Shown one piece after another: positions 45,965 through 58,299 of a stretch of DNA of 64,000 bases. The translations under genes were made by a program, and so were the position numbers. Under the pieces are notes generated by a model. It saw only the letters and a program-made list of their open reading frames with translations, had not been told where the DNA came from and ran no database searches. The stretch is from NCBI GenBank assembly GCA_028023455.1, contig JAQFVV010000253.1, positions 1,062,469-1,126,468 on the forward strand. Reading direction: 5' to 3'. The first letter of the stretch is position 1. Each line of letters opens with the position of its first letter. Source of the stretch: Epiperipatus broadwayi. Lineage: Eukaryota > Onychophora > Udeonychophora > Euonychophora > Peripatidae.

Positions 45965-47956
45965 GTTATAATGATCGAAATGAAAATGAAGATCTAATCT
46001 AACTGCAAACTATGATATCTGCTCTACAAGGTGCCATCTAGGTATTTAAACGTAGAAAAATTTATAGAGTAGGCAGATACGTGCTGTTAAGATTCCACTT
46101 TATTTAAATATTCAGATTGTTAGCCCAAGTCACTAGCTCAGTGGAGACGCAGAGATAAAAATCTATATCTTAAATATAAATAAATAAAAGCCACTGCCAG
46201 AAATTAACACATAAAAATATTTATTTACGCACATATAAAATCATTCTAATTTGAGGAATAAGTTTAACATTTTAGATTTTTATATTAACTTTTAATTTTA
46301 CATTTAACTAAGTTTCAATGAGTTTAATATTTTATTTAGATAGTCGAGTATGAATAGACTACATAGATCTGCATTTGAAAAGAAAATATTCTTCCCTGAT
46401 TTAACCTTAGGCAACAAATTTCGCAATCAAACCGGTGCCAATCCATCTGATACATTTATGTATTCAATGTAGCATGAAAATACGACAACACAAAATAATA
46501 TACTGTCAGGAATGTACATCTGATTAGTAAGTAGAATTAGAGAAGACATTGTCTCTCCACCAACAGGAATGTCACATCTGTTGGCAAGTAGAACAATAAA
46601 CATAAAACTCCATAGGAATGGACTACGGTTCTTTGCCTTCTTACAAACCCATCCATAGGCAAACAGAAGGTGTGTGGCGTATATATATAATCCTGCCTGT
46701 AGCGGATCTCATACTACATCTACAATTACACAAATATATCCAATCCATTGAATCAATTCAACTACGAAATGAATAACCTAAGATTTCCCTCCCTTAATAT
46801 AACTTTACAAAACTATATAGCCATTCATGCCCGACATAAATTTAACATTTAAATACGTTCACACAGATTATTTTTATACAATTTGTTTTTAAAATTTTGA
46901 GTATAGATCGGCTGCACAGATTCCACAATCAAAAACATCCAAATTAAACACAATCGATCAAAATACAAAATCATTGATAACATCAATTGCAAAAGGGAAT
47001 ACATAAGGCCCCATGGCATTCATCGTAAGATGCCCACATTAACATCGTTGACTTATATATTCTAATCGACTGTGGAAACCACAACATAATCAACCGGTAA
47101 CGAATCTATGCAACGTCTATACCCAACCTAAATTTCATCATTTAAAATTTAAACAATAAATAATTTATACAATAAGAGGCAAAAAAAATGGAAATGATTT
47201 TTATCAATCAGAAAACATATAAAATTAAACATTATTAATTTGATTTTAAACTATAAGCTTGAACGAAAGTTCTTAATTATTTTTAAATTTAGAGTTCATG
47301 TCAATATAGCTTACAGTAGAAGAGTCCAGGTTTCTGCTTTTAATTCCAGCGATGCCTCCATTGGAAGATAATGTTCTGGAGATGGCAATAGCTGGTTCAA
47401 GGTATCACAGTCTTTTTCTTTTTTAAATAGAGTGTGGTATGTGCATCGTACCACAACTCTCAAACACACAATGCTGGAACTGTCAGAAAAAACTGTATTT
47501 CCCTTTTTATATTATCCACACGGATTCAATCAACAAAACATCACTAATCCATCACTTTCATTAGGGTCTGAGCCAAGGCTTAGTGCTTCTATTGGTCAAG
47601 TTAATTTCTCTTTTCTTCTTATCTATCTTTCATCAGATCATTTTAATTATACAAGAGCCCAAGGCTAGCTTGCTTTTCAAACAATTTATAAACAATCCTT
47701 TCCATTTACAGATTACAAGAATTAATTAATACCTGTTTTTATTTTTAAATCTTGTACTTTTTTTTATAAAAAAGTACGTTCAAATACTTATTTATTTGTT
47801 TTTTAAAAAAAGAATATTTTTAAAGTTTGGCATCTGTGCGAATGTATATACGTTTAACAAACATTTTAATTTTAGCGTTTAGTTTTTTACTTTTATTTGC
47901 GAACTTTTAAGTTTTTATTTTAAATTAATGTAATGACATATTTATATATTGTTATA
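45965..47956 (-). mobile_element. Family F LTR, copy 2 (complete, minus strand)
   Basis: About 2.0 kb, from TATAACAATATATAAATATG (47956) to CATTATAAC next to the primer-binding site. It is the counterpart of the solo LTR at 26165-28005. The stretch 47186-46848 has no visible match in copy 1 and may be an insertion or a lost segment. There are no gag or pol genes: the internal region was lost beyond about 50 bp of leader. Confidence 0.7.
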
Positions 47957-47983
47957 ATATAGTATATGTTCATATACATCTAA

Positions 47984-48068
47984 ACAGGCAAAAACTCTCC
48001 ATATAGTAGAGCCGCCTGTTTAATAACAGTTATGCGCTAGCATGATGGTGATCATGTAATGTTTAGTG
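47984..48068. mobile_element. Miniature family C element (C4) with flanking repeat
   Basis: 85 bp with both C ends (GGCAAAAACTCTCCATATAG at left, GGTGATCATGTAATGTTTAG at right). The left flank is GTTCATATACATCTAA (47968-47983). The same 16-mer is restored on the right if the D element (48077-56069) and one ATAT are removed. So C4 inserted first and D then landed in its right flanking repeat. Confidence 0.65.
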
Positions 48069-48076
48069 GTTCATAT

Positions 48077-50784
48077 TGAAACAGTAAGGTCTGCTTTCCA
48101 GATCTTCGTTTCACCTTTTCTCACCTACTTCCTACCCTCATACCTTAGTTTGAACTCTAATCTATCGTAGTGTGTCTGCAATACACTTATATACCAAAAA
48201 TCCGGCCTAATTTTAAACCACGAGCACAATGCTCGTATTATATATATAACTTATTCCCAAATAAAATAAAATATTATGAATTATGTATTTGTTCACATAA
48301 TTTACATTTATTTAAAAGTAGGTTATATAAGTTGTAATTGCACACACACTATGATATGCATTTTAAAACATATCAAAATTATAAATTGTTAAAGTTATTT
48401 TGTTTGAATTTATTTACAAATATATTACTGTCGTAATATATTTTGATTTAAAATAAAATTCATTTAGTAAATATTCGTTTAGTAAATAGATTCAAATATT
48501 GCAATTTAAAAAGAATTATCATTTTCTTTAATTTAATAAAAGTTATTCCAAATATTTCTGTTAAAATAAATGATGGACAATAGTTTAATTAGTTAATATT
48601 ATATAAGTTTATCTAAAAACAGCAGATGTCCACTTAAGGTTTTCTTTAATTAGTAAAAGTAATTTTTTAATTAAATCTAGTTTGTAATTCGAATGTCGAC
48701 AGGGAAATTAACAAAAGAAATTAATTAATGTTGAATTCCTTTAGACATTTGGATAGATTTAATAACAGCTGATAAGTCCGATATATTTTTGTAATACTCC
48801 AGGGCAGTTGTATTGTGAAAGTCTACTGTAAAAAGAAGGGTTTTCTTTTGTTCTCCAGTTTCTTCTAATGTTTCTAAGAGAAATCATTCTGAGTTCTATT
48901 CTAGTAATTTGCAAATCTTGACATGACAGAGTAGAGCGCGAAAAGGCTATTTCTCTCTGAAATGGTCATCTGCTGCCGTAGACCATCGGAACTTATCACA
49001 AGGAACCCCAGAACTGCTGCCGCTGCCAAAAATATGAACATTTCCAGATTTTGCTGCTGAATTATAAAACCTGCCAAACATCTACTTGAAAATGCTTTTC
49101 CAGAGGTAACCCTAAATTAACCCAAGAGCTCTTGTGATAACTCACATGCTATAGCTATTTAAAATTGTTTTCCTTATATTTCACATAACTACATTATGTA
49201 TTTCTTTAACGTGTTAATATAATATAATCAACAGTTTTACTCTATCCTTGGGTTAATATTGTCTATTTATAAAGCTTTCTTTTATTTTTTTATGATAATG
49301 TGTGAGAATCATCTTTGACTGAGTGAATTATTCCCTTTGTTGAAAATAAGATGCCGCTATGAAGGCATATTTTAAATTTCTAAATAATTTTCCAATTTTA
49401 TTATCTTGCAAATCACTCGTTCGAGGGCGATTCTATTCTTTAATATATAATATAATCACATAGTTTAAAATCTACATGTTATTGATTTTAATCTAATATG
49501 AGAATGTGCAAGGTCAATTATTAAATGTGTCCCCTAATGCATGATTGCGTATATAAATCTATACTTACTTTTCAAACCCGCAAGCATGAATTTTCCTATT
49601 TTAATTACCGTGTTCTACTTTAATTATAAAGTTCATCATTGACATCGAGAATGTGCGGACCCTTTTAAATGAATTTTGGGGAATTTGATTGGGCATTTCT
49701 CTTAATTCGAGTAAAACCCATTCAGTATGTTTTTATATACACTAGTCTCATATTGCTGGTAAATGAATTGGTTGTTGAGACCGCTTTGTTTTATTTTTCT
49801 AAGGATTCTTTACATGGCAAAGTCTGTTCTTTTCGTATATTGCAAGTTTCCAGGCAGAGTGTGTTCCAAATGACACACCTGGGAATTAAACGCAATCGTC
49901 ACACAGGCACTAAGTTTCTGCTGTTCATAAAATACTTTCCTACGGGTTAGCGGCAAGATGCCCTCCATAATTATTCCGGATCTTCAATATTGTTTTATTT
50001 TATATTTATTTTACAAAGCATCCGTGACTTAAATGTGTCACACCCTCCAACTTTAATAAATTCATTATAAGAAATACTGACCTCCCAATGCAACTCTATT
50101 ATTATTATTCTGAAATAAATGCTTTGATCACATTTCCCACTTTGTTGCTTAGTAAGCTTTTGTCCGTGCTATTCTTGAAATCAATAAATATTTTATAACA
50201 CTTAATTTCAAATATTTTCTTAAACTTGTATAATTGCTCAAAGCACCTCGCACATGTTCCTATCTCATCAAGCACATTATCGTAATGCTATTAGCCCGAG
50301 GAATAGAACATATCACTTTGTTTTAAAACCTTTTTGTCATTTATTGAAATATAATGCCCACAATTATTTAATACATGTCCCTGTCTCATATAAGCAGACA
50401 GTGGCGTTATATATATATTTTATGAATAAATTTTGTGAAATTATTTAAAACTAAATTTGATCTCTTATTTTATTTGATTCCTATCACTGTCTCGGTCTAT
50501 ATATATTTTTTCTGCATTTCTTTTGTAAATCCATAGACATTAATTAGCCACCCAAGCTTCTTTTATTATAGAGTCTTTTGTTTCTCCCTGACCACCAGGC
50601 ACCGGTCAAAGGTTATACTAGTAGTGGCATCAGATGCGTTATTACATAGATGGCGCTGTGAAATTTGGACTTTAGATTCAAACTTAGTATATCTAGAAGG
50701 CAACCCCTCCTAGAATGATCAGTTTTGTGTCTGGGGTTTGAATTCTGCAGTGTGTTAGCAAGATAGACGATTCTGACTGTTACA
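48077..50784 (+). mobile_element. Family D 5' LTR (D1)
   Basis: 2,708 bp, starts TGAAACAG and ends CTGTTACA (imperfect inverted termini). The left flank is ATAT (48073-48076). It is nearly identical to D2, with a few percent mismatches in stretches compared by eye. Frames at 49669-49950 and 50254-50448 are also open in D2, but have no recognised domain. Confidence 0.85.
49669..49950 (+). other. 93-codon frame inside the LTR, open in both LTRs
   Basis: Begins MNFGEFDWAFLLIRVKP and ends KYFPTG; the other LTR has the same frame at 54896-55177 with several substitutions and no stop. It is moderately hydrophobic in the middle (FIYTSLILLVNELVV). Its conservation may only reflect the recent common origin of the LTRs. 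No RT, gag or envelope signature. Confidence 0.25.
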
Positions 50785-52120
50785 TAGTATTTTTTTTTCT
50801 GGGTCCATGGCTTGCCCAAACATGGAGCCTCGAATATTTAAACACCCACACCCCTATAGATCTTAATTAGTTAAACACCCACATCCCTGTAGCTTAATTT
50901 TAGCATTTTGTATTCGTATTTAATCACTCAAATCCTTTATATTTTTGATATATAATATTTTCAAACTCTATATTGTTTATTTGCGTGTATATTTCATATA
51001 TTTTGTTATACTCGGGCATTCAATTACTTATACTGTATAATCTAAACTTGTCCAAACTTGCTATAGTGTGATACGAGCCATCTGTATTTATCTGTATTTA
51101 TTATTTCACTTAAGTCAAGCTATATACGCATGGCATAAATTACTTAAATATTGTCCCAAGTGAATATTGTGACAATCTATGAATATTTCAAATATTGTAT
51201 TTTACTCTCAAAATAAAGTTTTATCAGCTCAATGCGCAAGATAGCATAATAATAATTTTGTATGGTAATGACCTAGATATAATAGGCTATCATATGGAAT
51301 TCAGAAATAATCATAAACAAATGTTGTAATCAATAAAAAAAATGCGAATGTTTTAACGAGTGCCCTTAGTTAAATGGAATAATTTAAAATTAATTTTGGG
51401 AAGCTAACAGTCTATGAATATTTTTAACTGGTGACATGGCACCCAAGGGTAATTTCACTAAACAGAGTTACTTCTAAAATAAATTTTGTCACCAGGCTAA
51501 ATTCTTTTATATGTAATTTGTTTTTTCCAACATGTGTAAATTTTTCCTAGACCAAATAATGAGACGTGAATCGGATCAATAATTATGTAAATAAATATAT
51601 ATGTTTGCAAATCTTAAATAAAAGGGAACGAAATAATTATACCCGGATCTAGCGAATGTTAACATATATAAATACAAATTGCTTGAGTTTAAAAATATAT
51701 ATATAGCGAAATATTTTGACAGATAGGATTTAAAATATTTTTTTTATGTACGGGCAGTAGAATATATGTATGTGGCAGCAGATTTAAACAAGAAATTTTT
51801 GCAGTAGCAAAAGGGTAGTAGTCAGGGTTTTTAGTGATAAATGTAAAAGCAGCAATTAGGCCAACAGAACCGAGAGGGAGATAGCCTATTAGCCATTAAT
51901 AAAATTTGAAGTCAAATGTAATAATCACAGAGAATCAAACAAGGAAAATATAGTAATAGTATTTTTTAACCATATTAGTTTTAGTAAGATCAACGTAAAA
52001 CCATTTTAAAAATCTTCTTATCAGTGCTATACATTGTTTTAAAAGTACACCTATTCATTAAAAAAAAAAAAATTTTTTTAGGATATATTAAATAGTTAGC
52101 AATAAAATAAAAGTCATCAT
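50785..52120. other. Family D internal region, 5' half, non-coding
   Basis: AT-rich, without long frames. A primer-binding site is not obvious directly after the LTR. The nearest TGG motifs are in CTGGGTCCATGGCTTGCCC (about 50800-50818), whose tRNA partner I cannot name. Confidence 0.4.
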
Positions 52121-52150
52121 CATCATCGATCACAATAATCATCCAAGGTC

Positions 52151-52973
52151 ATGAAAAATACGGATACTAATGAGATCCGATTCCGGAATCTTATAGAGAT
52201 GTGGGAGCAAAGTGAAGAAAGAGCGAAATGATGGGAAGAAGAGCAAATCTGCAGAAGAGCTGAGGAATGTAAAGAGTTGTCCAAACTCATCCATGAATTG
52301 GCACAAGTGAGAGAGGGACAGAAAGCCCTCCAACTTGCATTTGAAAAATGCTGCATGAAAAACGATAAGAGTCATTGAACCAAGAAAAGATGAAACAGGT
52401 CTGAACTCGGTAGGGTCATTAACAGATGAATCCCTGAACCAGAAATTAGAGTCCAATGATTTGGCAAATAAAAAAAATGATGTCCAGGAAACAGGACATC
52501 AAACCCAGTTAACCAAGCTTCGTCACATAAAAACTTTTCACGAAGTCAAAAAATGTCCACAACTGTATTTAAACGAGACATTTCCAGCCAAGAATGTATG
52601 GGACTTACGGATTCAAATCCAGCTAACCAAGCTTCGTCACATAAAAATTTTTCACGAAGTCAAAAAATGTCCACAACTGTATTTAGATGAGATATTTCCA
52701 GCCAAGAATGTACGAGACCTAGGGCCTCAAACCCAGCTAACCAAGCTTACCACCAATATCAAAGTATTTAAAAAACACAAGGAAAATATCCCACCTGATA
52801 TAGCACAAATATCTCAACCAGATGAAATAAAGGAAATGGTCGAAGTTTTAACCACTCTGGATTTCAGTCCCTGGGCTAAAGAACCACCAGACAAGGTAAA
52901 GAGGCCTGATAATCGGAGACTGCACTTATTAAAATATAAAGGCAGGTATTACCCACCAGACCCAGGATTATAG
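52151..52973 (+). CDS. Gag-like protein of family D, with one stop and one frameshift
   Basis: The reading starts MKNTDTNEIRFRNLIEMW and is charged and helical (EEEQICRRAEECKELSKLIH, probably a coiled coil). A TGA at about 52229 and a frame change near 52359 interrupt it. The downstream frame is open from 52359 to 52973 (about 205 codons). That part holds a 38-residue tandem duplication: LTKLRHIK-x-FHEVKKCPQL, then YL-x-E-x-FPAKNV, at 52505-52618 and 52619-52732. It ends with RRLHLLKYKGRYYPPDPGL. No zinc knuckle or enzyme motif. Its position in an LTR element and coiled-coil start suggest Gag; this is inference. Confidence 0.5.
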
Positions 52974-53297
52974 TAGTTTTTTTTAAACAAAAAAAATAAA
53001 ATAAAAATGGACACGTCACAGGATAAATGAGCAAGGAGATAGGATATAACCAATATTAAACTTGTAAAACGTTAAATAAAATTTGTTGAAAGGGGAAAAT
53101 AATAGACAAAATGTTCGCTAGATGGTAGATTTATTAATATGATCCAGGTTTATAATTCAGTTTCATTTCTTCATTATATTTATATCCTGTACATTATGAG
53201 TTATCTTGTAAATTTTGCTTATGCAGGCTTCATAGGTGGACACCTGTTGTAAGATTTTTTTTTAACAATTTTTTTTTGGTCCATCACTAAGGGAATG

Positions 53298-56069
53298 TGA
53301 AACAGTAAGGTCTGCTTTGCAGATCTTCATTTCACCTTTTCTCACCTACTTCCTACCCTCATACCTTAGTTTGAACTCCAATCTATCGTAGTGTGTCTAC
53401 AATACACTTATATACTGAAAATCCTGCCTAATTTTAAACCACGAGCACAATGCTCATATTATATATATATATAACTTATTCCCAAATAAAATAAAATATT
53501 ATGAATTATGTATTTGTTCACATAATTTACATTTATTTAAAAGTAGGTTATATAAGTTGTAATTGCGCACACACTATGATATGCATTTTAAAACATATCA
53601 AAATTATAAATTGTTAAAGTTATTTTGTTTGAATCTATTTACAAATATATTACTGTCGTAATATATTTTGATTTAAAATAAAATTCATTTAGTAAATATT
53701 CATTTAGTAAATAGATTCAAATATTGCAATTTAAAAAGTAAAATCATTTTCTTTAATTTAATAAAAGTTATTCCAAATATTTCTGTTAAAATAAATGATG
53801 GACAATATTTTAATTAGTTAATATTATATATGTTTATCTAAAAACAGCAGATGTCCACTTAAGGTTTTCTTTAATTAGTAAAAGTAATTTTTTAATTAAA
53901 TCTAGTTTGTAATTCAAATGTCGACAGGGAAATTAACAAAAGAAATTAATTAATGTTGAATTCCTTTAGACATTCGGATAGATTTAATTACAGCTGATAA
54001 GTCCGATATATTTTTGTAATGCTCCAGGGCAGTTCTATTGTTAAAGTCTACTATAAAAAAAAGGGTTTTCTTTTGTACTCCAGTTTCTTCTAATGTTTCT
54101 AAGAGAAATCATTTTGAGTTCTATTCTAGTAATTTGCAAATCTTGACATGACAGAGTAGAGTGCGAGAAGGCTCTTTCCCTCCAGAATGGTCATCTGCTG
54201 CCGTAGACCATCGAAAGTTATCACAAGGAACCCCGGAACTGCTGCCGCTGCCAAAAATATGAACATTTCCAGATTTTGCTGCTGAATTATAAAACCTGCC
54301 AAACATCTACCTGAAAATGCTTCTCCAGAGGTAACCCGAAATTAACCCAAGAGCTCTTGTGATAACTCACATGCTATAGCTATTTAAAATTGTTTTCCTT
54401 ATATTTCACATAACTTCATTATGTATTTCTTTAACTTGTTAATATAATATAATCATCAGTTTTGCTCTATCCTTGGGTTAATATTTTCTATTTATAAAGC
54501 TTTCTTTTATTTTATTATGATAATGTGTGAGAATCATCTTTGACCGCGTGAATTATTCCCTTTGTTGAAAATAAGACGCCGCTATGAAGGCATATTTTAA
54601 ATTTCTAAATAATTTTCCAATTTTATTATCTTGCAAATCACTCGTTCGAGGGCGATTCTATTCTTTAATATATAATATAATCACATAGTTTAAAATCTAC
54701 ATGTTATTGATTTTAATCTAATGTGAGAGTATGTGCGAGGTCAATGATTAAATGTGTCCCCTAATGCATGATTGTGTATATAAATCTGTACTTACTTTTC
54801 AAACCCGCAAGCGTGCATTTTCCTATTTTAATTACCATGTTCTACTTTAATTATAAAGTTCATCATTGACGTCGAGAATGTGCAGACCCTTTTAAATGAA
54901 TTTCAGGAAATTTGAGTGGGCATTTCTCTTAATTCGAGTAAAACCCATTCAGTATGTATTTATATACACTAGTCTCATATTGCTGGTAAATGAATTGGTT
55001 GTTGAGAACGCTTTGTTTTATTTTTCCAAGGATTCTTTACACGGCAAAGTCTGTTCTTTTCATATATTGCAAGTTTCCAGACAGAGTGTGTTTCAAATGA
55101 CACACCTGGGAATTAAACGCAATCATCATACAGTCGCTAAGTTTCTGCTGTTCATAAAATACTTTCCTACGGGTTAGTGGCGAGATGCCCTCCGTAATTA
55201 TTCCGGATCTTCAATATTGTTTTATTTTATATTTATTTTACAAAGCATCCGTGATTTAAACGTGTCACACCCTCCAACTTTAATAAATTCATTATCAGCA
55301 ATACTGACCTCCCAATGCAACTCTATTATTATTATTCTGAAATAAATGCTTTGATCACATTCCCACTTTGTTGCTTAGTAAGCTTTTGTCCTGCTATTCT
55401 CGAAATCAATAAATATTTTATAACACTTAATTTCAAATATTTTCTTAAACTTGTATAATTGCTCAAAGCACCTCGCACATGTTCCTATCTCATCAAGCAC
55501 ATTATCGTAATGCTATTAGCCCGAGGAATAGAATATATCACTTTGTTTTAAAACCTTTTTGTCATTTATTGAAATATAATGCCCACAATTATTTAATATG
55601 CGTCCCTGTCTCATATAAGCAGACAGTGGTGTTATATATATTTTTTATGAATAAATTTTGTGAAACTATTTAAAACTAAATTTGATCTCTTATTTTATTT
55701 GATTCCTATCACTGTCTCGGTCTATATATAAATTTTCTGCATTTTTTTTGTAAATCCATAGACGTTAATTAGCCACCCAAGCTTCTTTTAGTATAGAGTC
55801 TTTTGTTTCTCCCTGACTACCAGGCACCAGTCAAAGGTTATACTAGTAATGGCATCAGATGCATTATCACGTAGATGGCGCTGTGAAATTTGGACTTTAG
55901 ATTTGAACTTAGTATATCTAGAAGGCAACCCCTCCTAGAATGTTCAGTTTCGTGTCTGGGGTTTAAACTTAGTATATCTAGAAGGCAACCCCTCCTAGAA
56001 TGTTCAGTTTCGTGTCTGGGGTTTAAATTCTGCAGTGTGTTAGCGAGATAGACGATTCTGACTGTTACA
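53298..56069 (+). mobile_element. Family D 3' LTR (D2)
   Basis: 2,772 bp, same ends as D1. It is longer than D1 mainly because of a 60-bp tandem duplication (55906-55965 and 55966-56025, starting AACTTAGTATATCTAG). The right flank is ATAT. Confidence 0.85.
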
Positions 56070-56112
56070 ATATACATCTAACATACATCAAGCAACACTG
56101 TACATTGTTTTG

Positions 56113-56216
56113 GAAAAAGAAAAAAATATTGACCCAAAATTATTTATTTTGAACAAAAGAATTAGAAAAAGAAAAAAATATTGACCCAAAATTATTTATT
56201 TTGAACAAAAGAATTA
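56113..56216 (+). repeat. 52-bp tandem duplication
   Basis: Two identical copies (56113-56164 and 56165-56216), each GAAAAAGAAAAAAATATTG, then ACCCAAAATTATTTATTTTG. Followed by a short TA tract. Confidence 0.9.
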
Positions 56217-56307
56217 TATATATATATATATATAAATAATCTCTTCAGGGGTGAAAATAAGTTACAGGCCCCACAATTGGACATACAAACCTGGGGTAAA
56301 AAAAACC

Positions 56308-56653
56308 TGTACCAGTCGAAATTGTCTGTCCACATAACAAGATCTAGCATCTAGGCAAAAGTACCTCAAGTCCACTCATGTGCGAGATACATGTCAGGAA
56401 CAATCATGAACTCTGCCCTTGAGGCCCAGATTCCAGGTTCAATTACTTATGAGCAGCAAATCTGATGATACTGGAATATTTAATTTACCACTGGCCAACA
56501 TCGCACAACAGGGAAACAAAAAGACTTGGGGGAAAATCACGACAAATGTGTATATACATTTTAAAACAGACAAGCACTTATGCTTAACTTTAGTGGGATC
56601 TTACATCCTACCACAAATCATAACATTTAAAATTTAACTAAATCAATTAACTA
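56308..56653 (-). mobile_element. Family A LTR fragment (A3)
   Basis: Matches the 3' end (minus orientation) of A1 and A2: TGTACCAGTCGAAATTGTC, then AACAAGATCTAGCATCTAGG, up to AAATCAATTAACTA, where similarity stops. Only about 346 bp remain. Confidence 0.75.
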
Positions 56654-58200
56654 TGAAGCTTAATTTGAATTTACTAATAAATCATGGAACATAAACCTAG
56701 TGTTATTATTAGGAGAAGATTCGAGAGAAAAAAATGAAAAATTATTAAAGCACAATTTTACCCAGTGCTATATAAAAAATTTTGTTAATTTTTGCAGAAT
56801 ATTTCGAAATTGCAGACAGATATTATTTAGAAGTATATGTTATATAATAGAAATATCTGTAATTATAAATTTTAAGACTTTTGAAAAATATAATTCAAGG
56901 AAAAACTATCGGAAAAGATTAAAGGATAAGTTACCTGCTAATTTTATGAGATATTTGAGATGAGGATATAAAATATATCATACTCTCTCTCTCTCTTAAT
57001 TTTTTTGATGTTTTTATTGGCATTATGTTGTGATATATTAAAAGGAAGAAAAAATATCTATTATAAAGCACATATTTTTCAAATGAAAGTTATATTGGAC
57101 AAATAAATATTTGAATATATTTTTAAAAACCTGCCGTTTAATTACTAAAAAAAATGGATAATAAAATATACAATATTGTTATATTAAAAATAAGTAACTT
57201 TTGTAATAAAACCTGGATTCATCTATTTATTTTATATTTATCTTATTGAAATAGATGTCTGAGTTTTATCCCTAGGATTATGTGCTATTGAATTTGACCA
57301 CAAGTAATGCATCAGTTCTAGAGTAAACTGAAACATACAGTATGTACATGGAAAGAAACAACTTACCTTTTTAAAAACGGATTTTTAAAATAACTATTGG
57401 ATAAATAATGCTCATTCTTAAAAGATTTACAGGAAAAGGACTGTATTTTAAATCTTTATTAATTAGATTGACATTATTTTCCAAGATTTCTGCAGATATT
57501 TAAGGTCAACATAACATTTTTATTGTGTTTTTGTTTTTACATGCAAGGGAGTGCTAGAAAGAAAAAAGCTTTTAACAATGTTCATCACATAGCAACAGCA
57601 ACTCCTTTGTTTATTAACTGAACTTATTATATAGGATATTCATTTATGAAGAGGAATAGTAACTATAAGTTTTATTATTAATTATTTTTAAATACACTAA
57701 CAATTACAATTATAATTTAGTTATAAAATATAAGAAAAGTTACATTTTTTGACATTTTTGAATCCTAAAAATATTTTTAAAAAAAGAAAAAATTTTTTTA
57801 ATAATTTTCTTAATTTTTTCTTTTAAAACATTTTAAAGTGCATTAACTTACACTGAATGTAGTGTGAGTGCTATATTATTTTTTGTATTTTATGTAAAAC
57901 TAAAACAGAAGACTTTAAAAGATGTAAATTACAAATAGTAAGATCACATTAGGTAATTTTATTATAATTGTTTTTATACATTGTGTATTTTTTTAAAGTT
58001 GCTTGGAGTTATAATGATATTTACAATATGTTACATGAATAAATGAACATATGGATGTGTGAGTTAATAACACATATAGATTTTTATTGAGATATAAGCT
58101 ATGAGAAATGGACAGTTATTATTTCAGAATGCAATAAAGAACTTAAGTCAAAAAGAGTCCCTTCCAACACTGAAAAACAAAGTTTTTTGTCAATATAGGC
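56654..58200. other. AT-rich spacer, no supported gene
   Basis: An 87-codon plus frame at 56700-56963 (LLLGEDSREKNEKLLKHNF at its start, lysine/arginine-rich end) has no recognised domain and no splice support. It may be chance or a remnant. Confidence 0.3.
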
Positions 58201-58299
58201 CTTTGTTAACAAATTTAATAAGCCTGAGTACACCATGAAAAGAGAGGGAGATGGTACAAATATCAGGAATATAAATAAAGGCCCAAGAATCTTAAAGTT

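Larger units (their letters stand above)
48077..56069 (+). mobile_element. Complete non-autonomous LTR retrotransposon, family D
   Basis: Two direct LTRs (48077-50784 and 53298-56069) flank a 2.5-kb internal region (50785-53297). A 4-bp ATAT target duplication lies at 48073-48076 and 56070-56073. A purine-rich CTAAGGGAATG precedes the 3' LTR, in the place of a polypurine tract. The internal region has only the gag-like frame at 52151-52973: no protease, RT or integrase motif is visible. Mobilisation would need enzymes from another element. The 4-bp ATAT/ATAC target duplications recall Gypsy-type elements, but the class is inferred. Confidence 0.8.

Noticed and set aside
45373-47668. Matching 77- and 78-codon frames on opposite strands
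   Set aside because: Both lie in the mirrored F LTR; similarity follows from DNA duplication and no domain is visible.
57360-57480. Minus-strand donor AAAAAG/GTAAGT with short open frame, considered as an upstream M13 exon
   Set aside because: The translation lacks M13 N-terminal motifs and the phase does not fit exon 37313.
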